A program made the position numbers and the translations under genes. Of a stretch of 64,000 nucleotides of DNA, positions 37,709-48,662 are shown in pieces. Source of the stretch: CAVZTA01 sp963778025 (GTDB lineage Bacteria > Chloroflexota > Limnocylindria > Limnocylindrales > CSP1-4); contig CAVZTA010000019.1 in the NCBI GenBank assembly GCA_963778025.1, forward strand, positions 1-64,000. The letters are read 5' to 3'. Under the pieces are notes generated by a model that saw only the letters and a program-made list of their open reading frames with translations, did no database searches and had not been told where the DNA came from. Position 1 is the stretch's first letter. The number at the start of each line of letters is the position of its first letter.

Positions 37709-38971
37709 TGGACGACCGCATGGACCTGCTGCTCCGCCGGCTCGATGTCGAGGCGACGCCGGATCCGGGATTCCTCGATCGCTCGGCTGGCCCAGCTGCT
37801 GCCGATGGTCACCGACGCGGCGGCCCGGGACGCGTTGCCGCTGGGTCGGCTGCGGCGGTTGCTGGGCGAGCTCCGCGCCCTGCTCGCTGCCCCGTGGCAG
37901 CAGCGATCGAGGGCCATGCGGCTGGCGGTCGTCGCCCTGCTCGTGATCGCCGTGGTCGTCGCGCTGTTGCTGGCCGGCCGTCGTCCGCCACCACCGGCGA
38001 ACGGCCTGCTGCTGGTGTCGATCGGCGGGCAGGTGGAGGCGCTGGACCTGACCGGCACCACCGCTCCGGTGCCCTTCCCGATCGCCGAGCATGTGACGCA
38101 GCTCACCCGCTCGCCCGACGGCACCACGGCCACGCTGTGGCTGGCCGATGGCGACGTCTATCGCCTGCAGCTGCTCGATCTGCGCACCGGCGCCCGCCGC
38201 TGGTTCACGACCGACGCGACCGTGAACGAGGTCGGGTGCATCGACGTCTGGTCGAACGACGGCCGATGGCTGGCGTCCGGGATCGTGTCGGCCGGGGCGA
38301 AGCGGATCGTCGTGACCGATGTGGACACGGGGATCGGGCAGAGCGTGTCGCCCGCGGATGTCCCGGCTGAGTGTCCGCTCTGGTCGCCCGACGCGTCGCG
38401 GATCGCGTTCGCGAGCGGGGACCCACCGCATCGGCATGCGTGGGTCATGGCCCGTGACGGCTCGGGCGCCCACGACGTGAGCGCCGATCTCGGCGACCGA
38501 GTGGCGTCCGGCGTGAACGCCTGGTCGCCCGATGGCCGATGGATCTACTACGACGCCGTCGACCCGCGCGTCGATCACGGCCACATCTTCCGCACGGATG
38601 TCGATGCCCAGCGCACGGAGGTGATCACCAGCGACGACGTCCCGGCGTACGGGCCGCAGCTCTCGCCCGACGGCACCCTGCTCTCGTACATCACCTGGGA
38701 TGGCTCGGTCTCGGATCTGTGGGTGGCGCGAGCGGATGGCAGCGAGCCGCACCTCTTGATCCACCTCGCGCAATCGCTCGGCTGGTCGAACGACGGCTCG
38801 GTGCTCCTGGCGACGAGCGCCGACCCGATCGCGGGTCCGAACGGTGGGATCGTCACGATCCGCCCCGACGGGACGATGCTTCGAGCGGTCCTGCCGTTCG
38901 CGGAGCCGTGCGACGTTGGCCGAGGCGGCCAGTGCATCGACAGCGTCGCGTGGGGCCAGCCGCGCCCGTGA
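37708..38971 (+). CDS. Membrane-anchored beta-propeller protein coupled to a sigma gene, one frameshift
   Basis: Begins MDDRMDLLLRRLDVEATPDP, GFLDR, then a frame change near 37782 to SIARLAQLLPMVTDAAARDA. The membrane helix is AMRLAVVALLVIAVVVALLL. The outside part is a TolB-like propeller: LTRSPDGTTATLWLADGDVY, VWSNDGRWLASGIVSAGAK, PLWSPDASRIAFASGDPPHR, AWSPDGRWIYYDAVDPRVD, QLSPDGTLLSYITWDGS. About 420 residues. The cytoplasmic N-terminus of about 70 residues is probably the sigma-binding part. Same plan as the proteins at 4.6 and 52.1 kb. Confidence 0.82.
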
Positions 38972-38981
38972 CGTCGTGCAT

Positions 38982-39157
38982 CGGGTGCGCGCTACGACGA
39001 ACCGGGCCCTTCAGCAGCCTTGAGGTCGGTCCGTCGACCGCCTTCCGGCGCCGGATGCGGCACGGGATGCACGAGGTGCCGAAGGAAGAGCGTCCCAAGC
39101 CGCGCCGACGCCGCTGGCGACCGACTCGTTCGTCGCAGCGTGCATGGGATGCACGAC
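38982..39157. repeat. Inverted repeat with three TGCA-N5-TGC motifs
   Basis: A 30-base element starting GTCGTGCATC and ending CGACGAAC (38982-39011) recurs inverted at 39128-39157 with about 25 of 30 bases the same. A third, weaker inverted copy lies near 39050-39075. Each contains a TGCA-N5-TGC core like the palindromes at 34 kb. It follows the propeller stop by 11 bases, so it could also serve as a transcript-end structure. All three cores translate as SC-I-x-C-x-[LI]-RR, one in the plus and two in the minus direction. Confidence 0.6.
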
Positions 39158-39178
39158 GGCCGCCGGGAGCAGGGCCGG

Positions 39179-39613
39179 CTAGCGCTGGATCGGCGGGTTC
39201 ACCGTCACGGGCCAGCCGTTCGCCTCGCAGGCATCGGCGACGGCGCGCGGGTCGAAGCCGATGAGCGAGACCGTCGACCGCGCGGCCGGGTCGTCGCCAT
39301 CGCCCGCGACCAGGAACCACCCGGAGCCGCCGGCCTGCTCGATGAGCACGCCGGGGGTCGCACCGCGCGCGATGACCGTCCGTCGCTCGTTCGGCCGCCC
39401 GAAGACGATCTCGTCAGGGCCGACGGTCAGCGCCATCCGGGGCTGCATCCGCAGGTAGATCCAGCCGCCGATGACGACGGCCGCGATCGCGACCAGGATG
39501 AGGGCGATGACGGGCGCGTTCTCGGCGCCTCGCCAGGCCGCCAGCAGCAGGATCCCGCCCAGGAACAGCGCGATGAAGTCGGTGTCGCTGCGCCGCTCGG
39601 GGATGATCGTCAC
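39179..39613 (-). CDS. Two-helix membrane protein of unknown function
   Basis: A complete 144-residue protein. Two membrane helices lie in the first 55 residues (DFIALFLGGILLLAAWR and APVIALILVAIAAVVIGGWI), then a soluble domain of about 90 residues with TVGPDEIVFGRPNERRTVIA and GGSGWFLVAGDGDDPAARST. The soluble part resembles a small PH-like fold as seen in many bacterial membrane proteins, but I cannot name the family. The stop lies 22 bases beyond the inverted repeat. Confidence 0.65.
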   Translation of the reverse strand: MTIIPERRSDTDFIALFLGGILLLAAWRGAENAPVIALILVAIAAVVIGGWIYLRMQPRMALTVGPDEIVFGRPNERRTVIARGATPGVLIEQAGGSGWFLVAGDGDDPAARSTVSLIGFDPRAVADACEANGWPVTVNPPIQR

Positions 39614-39710
39614 GTCACCCTCGCCCGTTCACGGACCCCCGCGTGCAGCCTATCGGCCGGGCGTCGTTCTCGTGCGGCGAACGCGCACCACGCGAGAGCA
39701 GGCGCGAGGT

Positions 39711-40274
39711 TCAGGCGGCGTCGGTCACCACCGTCGGCGCCGCGACATGGCGGCCCGCCCAGGCGGCGCGCACGCGGGTGACCACCGCGAACGTCGCGAC
39801 CCAGGTGAGCGAGTATGCCGCGAGGAAGACGACGAACCGCGAGGCGACGTCCACCGGTGCGTCGACCCGCAGGGCAGCGCCGGTCGCGGGATCCATGTAG
39901 ATCGACGAGACGAGCGCGAACGGCGCGGGCACGATGCGCGCGACCGCGAAGCCGAGAAGGTTGGGCAGCAGCACGTCACTGAGCCGGCGGCCGTTGCCGC
40001 CCCGCTCGCGCGGTCCGAACGGCCAGCGCTCGTGGCCCCACGCGAGGTAGGGGTACCAGTACCAGGCGATGCCCATCGCGATCATGCCGGCGATGCCGGG
40101 CAGGAGCATCACCGAGATCGCGTGGTCCAGCTCCTCGGGCGAGGCGATCCACGTGTAGCGGGTCGGGATGACGATCCCCGCGAGCGTGGTGACCGCGATC
40201 CCCGCGATGACCATGGCGACGAACGAGTGGAGATCACGGCGCCAGCGGGCGCGGAGCGCGGGGTCCTGGTCCAT
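39711..40274 (-). CDS. Multi-pass membrane protein of unknown function
   Basis: I start at the ATG at 40274 (MDQDPALRARWRRDLHSFVA); the frame upstream is not protein-like. About 187 residues with four likely membrane helices: SFVAMVIAGIAVTTLAGIVI, AISVMLLPGIAGMIAMGIAW, LLPNLLGFAVARIVPAPFAL and FVVFLAAYSLTWVATFAVVT. No recognised domain. It is on the opposite strand from the neighbouring sigma genes. Confidence 0.7.
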   Translation of the reverse strand: MDQDPALRARWRRDLHSFVAMVIAGIAVTTLAGIVIPTRYTWIASPEELDHAISVMLLPGIAGMIAMGIAWYWYPYLAWGHERWPFGPRERGGNGRRLSDVLLPNLLGFAVARIVPAPFALVSSIYMDPATGAALRVDAPVDVASRFVVFLAAYSLTWVATFAVVTRVRAAWAGRHVAAPTVVTDAA

Positions 40275-40493
40275 GGCCCGAGCATGGGGCTGGGCCAAGG
40301 GCCGGCGCAAGACGTAGCCCGTTCGTCCTGGTACTCCCCGGTGCAGAGAGTCGACATCCGGACCGACTCGCGGTGCGCCCACGCGACGGACGCGACGAGC
40401 GCGAACGACGTGCGTTGAACGTTTGCGCCCATCCGCGACTCTAAGCCCCTGAGCCGCGGCGCAGAGGGGGCGCCGCGGCCATCCGGAGGGGTC

Positions 40494-40886
40494 ATGGACC
40501 GACAGCTCGTGGAGCGGGCACAGCGAGGCGATCGGGAGGCCTTTGCCTCGATCGTCCACGAGCTGAGCGACCCGCTCTTCGGGCTGGCGTATCGCATCCT
40601 GCGCGAGCACGCGCTCGCCAGGATGCAGTCCAAACCACGCTGCTCATCGCGTGGCGCGATCTTCGCCGCCTCCGCGACATCGACCGTTTCGATGCCTGGG
40701 TCCGGCGGATCCTCGGTCAACGCGTGTTACCGCGAGTCACGCGAGCGGAGCCGCTGGCAGGCGAACGTGCGCGTGCTTCCGATCGAGATGCCGACGGCCG
40801 TTCGAGACGACGAGGCGGTCGTCGACCGCGACCTGCTCGAGCGGTCGTTCGTGCGACCCAGGCATCTGGGCCGGACGCAGAGATGA
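40494..40886 (+). pseudogene. ECF sigma factor, frameshifted and lacking region 4
   Basis: Starts MDRQLVERAQRGDREAFASI at 40494, then VHELSDPLFGLAYRILREHA. With two base changes near 40618 and 40670 the reading becomes LAEDAVQTTLLIAWRDLRRL, DIDRFDAWVRRILVNACYRE. NACYRESRERSRWQANVRVL completes region 2 and the linker. After DLLERSF (about 40850) the sequence no longer resembles a sigma factor, and no region 4 helix-turn-helix appears. It therefore seems cut at the same place where the local rearrangement begins. Confidence 0.6.
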
Positions 40887-40940
40887 TGCGGACGGTCGTC
40901 CAGAGAACCGGCACGACGGGTGGGTCGTACCTCCGGCAGG

Positions 40941-41082
40941 AGCGCGCGAGCCCCGGGGATCGGCGTGCCCAACGATGGTCCAGGAGGGATCGACCATGCG
41001 GAGATCGCGCCTCGCATCCAGCCTTGTCGCCTCGCTCAGCCTGGTGCTCGCGGCTGCCGGGACGGCCGGTGCCTCGGGCACC
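40941..41082 (+). repeat. 142-bp direct repeat, copy 1 (5' region and signal peptide)
   Basis: Nearly identical to 41444-41586 (only a few substitutions and one missing G). It contains the AGGAGG ribosome site, the ATG and the coding region of a signal peptide. Confidence 0.85.
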
Positions 41083-41133
41083 CGGACAGCCTCCGACGCG
41101 ACGGCAGGGAATAAAATTAATAGAAAAAGATAA
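40995..41133 (+). CDS. Signal-peptide fragment running into an AT-rich stretch
   Basis: A 45-codon reading frame: signal peptide (MRRSRLASSLVASLSLVLAA, AGTAGASG), then TRTASDATAGNKINRKR and a stop inside the AT-rich island. The first 28 residues equal those of the cupredoxin gene at 41500 apart from one position. The last residues come from the anomalous island. Probably the front end of a lost or misassembled gene. Confidence 0.45.
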
Positions 41134-41164
41134 GAGCGAATATATATAGGAACGAAAATTTTAA
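41111..41164. other. AT-rich island of about 54 bases in GC-rich DNA
   Basis: An abrupt run of mostly A and T (it contains ATAAAATTAATAG, TATATATAGG and AAAATTTTAAC) with GC-rich coding sequence on both sides. It joins a signal-peptide fragment to the C-terminal fragment of another protein. Nothing else in the window looks like it. Confidence 0.8.
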
Positions 41165-41165
41165 C

Positions 41166-41402
41166 GAGGCGCTCGACCTCACCACCGGCAAGACCCGCGT
41201 GCTCATGGACGAGCCGGAGCTGGGCGCCTTCGTCCAGCCGATCCACCTGCCGCCGGGCTGGGTCCTGATCGCCAACGTCCTCGGCCTGTCGCCCGCGTTC
41301 CCCGCCCAGAACGACGGACCGCCGATCCTGCTGAACGTCGACACGGGCGAGCAGATCGAGCTCGTCAACCTGCCACACCGCGCGGGCGCCGCGTCGAACT
41401 GA
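41166..41402 (+). pseudogene. C-terminal fragment of a propeller-like protein
   Basis: About 78 residues, open from the island's edge: EALDLTTGKTRVLMDEPELG, AFVQPIHLPPGWVLIANVLG, LSPAFPAQNDGPPILLNVDT, GEQIELVNLPHRAG. LDLTTGKTRVL and LNVDTGEQIELV look like strands of propeller blades. There is no start of its own. Given that sigma genes in this window are followed by propeller genes, this may be the tail of the partner of the broken sigma gene at 40494. Confidence 0.5.
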
Positions 41403-41443
41403 CCCGAGAACCGCGCTCGCCGATCCGCCGTACCCGACCTATC

Positions 41444-41586
41444 AGCGCGCGAGCCCCGGGGATCGGCGCGCCCAACGGATGGTCCAGGAGGGATCGACCA
41501 TGCGGAGATCGCGCCTCGCACTCAGCCTCGTCGCCTCGCTCAGCCTGGTGCTCGCGGCTGCCGGGACGGCCGGTGCCTCGGGCACC
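41444..41586 (+). repeat. 142-bp direct repeat, copy 2
   Basis: Second copy of 40941-41082, here feeding the intact cupredoxin gene. Includes ribosome site, start and signal-peptide codons. Confidence 0.85.
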
Positions 41587-42031
41587 GAGCGACACCTCAA
41601 CCTGCTCGACGCCTGCGACGGCCCAAGCTTCAACGCGGTCCTCGGCGAGGGCGCCTGCGAGCGGAACGGCGGCGTGCCGTTCGACACGTTCGTCGGCCAG
41701 CTGCTCGCGACGGGCCAGGCGCCGGCATGGCGCAACTCGCCCGGCCAGATGATGCTGCCGGCCGGCGGCACGATCGAGGCCTACAACAAGGGCGGCGAGT
41801 TCCACACGTTCACCGAGGTCGCGAACTTCGGCGGTGGCTGTGTCGCGGAGGTGAACGCGCTCGTCGGGCTCACGCCGGTCCCGGAGTGCGCGAACGCCGG
41901 TGTGCTGTTCGGCGACGACCGGCGCGGCGCCGGGCGATGAGGTCGAGACAGCTGCCCTCCCAGCCGGTGTCCATCGGTTCGAGTGCCTCATCCATCCCTG
42001 GATGCGCACGACGGTGACCGTTCGCGGCTGA
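41500..42031 (+). CDS. Secreted cupredoxin-like copper protein, one frameshift
   Basis: ATG at 41500 with AGGAGG eight bases before. The signal peptide (MRRSRLALSLVASLSLVLAA) is followed by a domain with GGTIEAYNKGGEFHTFTEVA, where the first copper-ligand His would be. Near 41927 one missing C changes the frame, after which GDEVETAALPAGVHRFECLI and HPWMRTTVTVRG complete the domain. C-x2-H-P-W-M provides Cys, His and Met ligands of a type 1 copper site. About 176 residues. It is likely an extracellular electron carrier or copper-binding protein. Convergent with the metallopeptidase gene. Confidence 0.75.
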
Positions 42032-42099
42032 CGCGGCCGCACGCCCTGAGCCTGCCGCCTCGGCCCGGGATCCGGACGAGGTGGCAGGGCTCCGGCCGC

Positions 42100-43435
42100 T
42101 CAGTCGTTCGGGGGCCTCGGCGAGGACGAACGCATCCCGCTCGTCGCACAACGACCTGGCGCAGTGCCCGCTGTACTGCCCGTCGAACTTGTCGTCCTTG
42201 TCGAAGCTCGAGGATCGCTCCCAGTCCGAGATCACCCAATCCCGTCCCAGCCGATCCGTGTAGAAGAGCGTGATCAGGGTGACCGGCTTCACGACGACAC
42301 CGCCGGTGGGGCAGCCTCGGGCCACCAACTTGTCCCTCGCGAGTCCGTCGAGCTTCGGAGCCACCGTCACCTTCAGCTCCTCGGGCTTGATCGGGAACTT
42401 CACGCTCATGCTGGCGCCGGTCAGGAACCTGCCTCGTCCCTTGTACGTGAACGTGCACGGCGCATTCCCGATGGGGACGGTGGCATACGTGAGGGTCCCC
42501 GTCCCTTCGTACGGGATCCAGTCGTTCCCCAGCGGCAGCTGCCCACCGACCACATGCATCTCGATCGTGCCGTGGACGGTGACCTTGCCCTTGAACGCCT
42601 TGTTCGTCCCGATCATCTGCATGTCGACCTCGAGCTTGAAGTCGCAGCGCAGATCCTGGATATCGACCTTCTTGCCCTTGGTGTCGACGAGCCGATCCCG
42701 ATTCCGCTCGATCAGCAGGTTCACGGTCGCTGGATCGATCCGGGTGGGATCGGTCGACATGAGGTCCTCGGGCGCCCCCGCCCTGGGGCGCGCACCGATC
42801 GTGTTCAGGGCGGCATCCTTGATGTCCTCGTAGCTGTCGCCGAGGCCCATCACGTGACCGGCCTCGTGAGCGTACGTCCAGCCGTCGTCCTGAGCGGCTT
42901 CCGACCACGTCGTCTCGTGCGTCCCATCGTTGGCGGGTTCGACGCGGTCGGCCGGGTCGTTGCTGTTCCAGGGGCCCGCAGTGATCCCGCTGTTGTCGAC
43001 GTAGTCGCGGATCCCACCGCGGGAGGGGTCGAGGCGGACCGCCACCCGACCCTTCGAGACCGCCTCCCGTGACGTCCCGACCTCCACGTCGACCACGACG
43101 ATCAACTTGTAGCAGCGGTAGCCCGGCGCCTTCTTGTTCCAGAAGTTCTCGATCCCCTCCTTGATCTTCCGGGCGAGGAACCTCGTCGCGCCCTGACTCG
43201 AGACACCGGCACACGCCACCGCCTGGTCGGCCTCATTGCCCGCCGGATCACCCGAGCAGCCCGGATAGATGGTCAGGGAGATGTGGACCGTGATCGTCTT
43301 GGCTGCGTGGTCGACCGTGAACGTCACGGCAGTCGAGTTGCGCGTCACGGCGTCGGCCGGATCGACCCCGGGACCCAGGAGCCCACCGGCCACGAGCACG
43401 ATGAGCAGCGCGACCCGACCGATGTTCGTTCTCAC
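42100..43435 (-). CDS. Secreted zinc metallopeptidase (metzincin-like)
   Basis: GTG start at 43435 overlapping the upstream lipoprotein stop (GTGA). The signal peptide is NIGRVALLIVLVAGGLLGPG. Near residue 190 is DDGWTYAHEAGHVMGLGDSY, the HExxHxxGxxD zinc site of metzincins, with a later DLMSTDPTRIDPATVNLLIE that resembles the Met-turn. A beta-rich C-terminal half has about six Cys. The main frame runs on to 41870 and would lie antisense over the cupredoxin gene, which is unlikely. A one-base change near 42110 gives a stop at 42100, which I prefer. About 445 residues. Substrate unknown. Confidence 0.75.
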
Positions 43436-44130
43436 GGCAGATGCCATCGCGCGGAGGCCGGTTCGTAGACGAGAGCAGCGGCGTGGGCATCCAGCCACGC
43501 CGTCCATGCGGTGGCGTACGCCGCCGGCGCCGTATCGTCGGCGGGGAATGGCGCGGTCGCGTTCGGGTCGATCTCGGCGAGCAGCGTGGTCGTCGCGAAG
43601 TCCGCCACTTTCCGGGCCGGATGCGCGCCGGCCAGCCAGCCGTCGTCAGCCAGCGCCCTCGCGAGCGCCGGGAAGCCCGAGGCATCACCGAACCCGACGA
43701 GGGTGGCGCCGGCGAGCGTGGCGATCGTCGGATCGGCGTGCGTGACGAGACGGCGGATCGGCGCGGGGTCGCTCGCCCCGGAGCCGTAGACCCACAGTGC
43801 CGCCCACAGCGCACCGGGGTCGTCGCTCGTCTCGAGGATCTCGCGCGCGGCGTCGACACCGGCCTTTGTGAACCGGATCGTGTCCACCGCGTCGAGCGTC
43901 GTGGCATCCGTCGGATCGGCTGCCTGGATGGTCGACCGGGCTGCGGCGACCGCATCGCCTCCGGTCGCAGGCGGGCCAGTCCCATCCGATGCCAGGGGAA
44001 CACCTTGAGACGACGATGCGACGGCGCTGACCGATGGCGCGCCCGATGGTCCGGTGGGGGACGGCGCACTCTCACAGCCGACCACGATGGACGCGAGGAG
44101 TGCCGACAGGATCCATCGCCGCGCGTGCAT
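43432..44130 (-). CDS. Lipoprotein with HEAT-like repeats
   Basis: I start at 44130 (MHARRWILSALLASIVVGCE), which gives a signal peptide with lipobox SIVVGC. A Ser/Pro linker is followed by helical repeats: DDPGALWAALWVYGSGASDP, TIATLAGATLVGFGDASGFP, ALARALADDGWLAGAHPARK. The paired helices with GDASGFPAL resemble HEAT/PBS lyase-like repeats. About 232 residues, anchored to the membrane outside. It is translationally coupled to the metallopeptidase by a GTGA overlap, so it may be its inhibitor, chaperone or substrate binder; this is inference. Confidence 0.7.
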   Translation of the reverse strand: MHARRWILSALLASIVVGCESAPSPTGPSGAPSVSAVASSSQGVPLASDGTGPPATGGDAVAAARSTIQAADPTDATTLDAVDTIRFTKAGVDAAREILETSDDPGALWAALWVYGSGASDPAPIRRLVTHADPTIATLAGATLVGFGDASGFPALARALADDGWLAGAHPARKVADFATTTLLAEIDPNATAPFPADDTAPAAYATAWTAWLDAHAAALVYEPASARWHLP

Positions 44131-44255
44131 GGGGAATGGCTCGCATGTCGGACGCCATTCGTCATCGTCCACCTGCGCCACCTGCAAGACAGCTGTTCGC
44201 CCATGCTCACGGCCGGCCGCCGCATCCGGCCGGCGAGACTCCTGAACATCCGCGG

Positions 44256-44642
44256 ATGGCCTCGTACACGCTCAACGAGCGCGCCGTCCGGCACGCCCGA
44301 ACGCTCATCGACGCTCGCCGCTACGTCCTCGACAGCGACTGGGGTGAGGTCCAGCCCGGCACGGCCGACGAGAACGCCTACCTCGAGCGGCACGGCTGGG
44401 ACGAGTACGGCGAGTGGTTCCTGGGCCTGACCGATGGCGCGAGCGACGAGACGAAGGCGCGCCACGCGTTCGTCTTCGGCGACTTCCGGCGCGTCCACCG
44501 CACCGGCCTCATCGCGTGCGTCTACCGGGCCAGCGAGTGGCGCCACAAGGCGATCGAGCTCGCCGCGCACGACCTCCTGCAACGCCTTGACGAGGTGTCC
44601 GGGATCACCGCCAAGGCGACCAGGGCGGCCTCCCGGCGCTGA
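44256..44642 (+). CDS. Conserved hypothetical protein
   Basis: A complete 128-residue cytoplasmic protein starting at ATG 44256: RAVRHARTLIDARRYVLDSD, WGEVQPGTADENAYLERHGW, DEYGEWFLGLTDGASDETKA, RHAFVFGDFRRVHRTGLIAC and VYRASEWRHKAIELAAHDLL. I have the impression of a family common in actinobacteria and Chloroflexota but can give no function. It precedes the SAM riboswitch by about 65 bases. Confidence 0.7.
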   Translation: MASYTLNERAVRHARTLIDARRYVLDSDWGEVQPGTADENAYLERHGWDEYGEWFLGLTDGASDETKARHAFVFGDFRRVHRTGLIACVYRASEWRHKAIELAAHDLLQRLDEVSGITAKATRAASRR

Positions 44643-44708
44643 GCCGGACCATCGGCGGCGTTGACCCGCACACCCGCGAGCACTAGCATCGGCCCACAAC
44701 CGAAGAGC

Positions 44709-44814
44709 CTTATCGAGAGTGGCGGAGGGACCGGCCCTGTGAAGCCACGACAACCTACCGGCGACCCCGCCGGCAAGGTGCCAACTCCGGGCAGGAAGCG
44801 TCCTGCGAGATAAG
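44709..44814 (+). ncRNA. SAM-I riboswitch (S-box)
   Basis: The sequence starts CTTATCGAGAGTGGCGGAGG, then GACCGGCCCTGTGAAGCC, ACGACAACC, GGCAAGGTGCCAACTCC and ends GAGATAAG. This is the conserved order of SAM-I: P1 (CTTATC with GATAAG), kink-turn GAGAGTGG, the GGAGGGA core and the GGTGCCAA-TCC segment. It lies 98 bases upstream of metH. Binding of S-adenosylmethionine should favour the following terminator and shut off methionine synthesis. Confidence 0.95.
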
Positions 44815-44826
44815 GGGCGTCCCCGG

Positions 44827-44853
44827 CGACCCTTCCTCTCACAGGAAGGGTCG
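44827..44853 (+). terminator. Riboswitch expression-platform hairpin
   Basis: A perfect 10-bp stem, CGACCCTTCC with GGAAGGGTCG, and a 7-base loop, followed by AGTCGTTTCTC. It lies 12 bases after the SAM-I aptamer and is the likely transcription terminator of the switch. Confidence 0.75.
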
Positions 44854-44911
44854 AGTCGTTTCTCGGACCCTTCGCGTCCCACCCCGCGCTCTCGATGCGC
44901 ACGGAGCATCG

Positions 44912-48643
<3,732 letters not shown>

Positions 48644-48662
48644 GGTGGCGGCCGGCTCGTCG

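Noticed and set aside
41870..42099. The extended C-terminus of the metallopeptidase to 41870
   Set aside because: It is antisense to the copper-ligand end of the cupredoxin gene, and a single base change gives an earlier stop.
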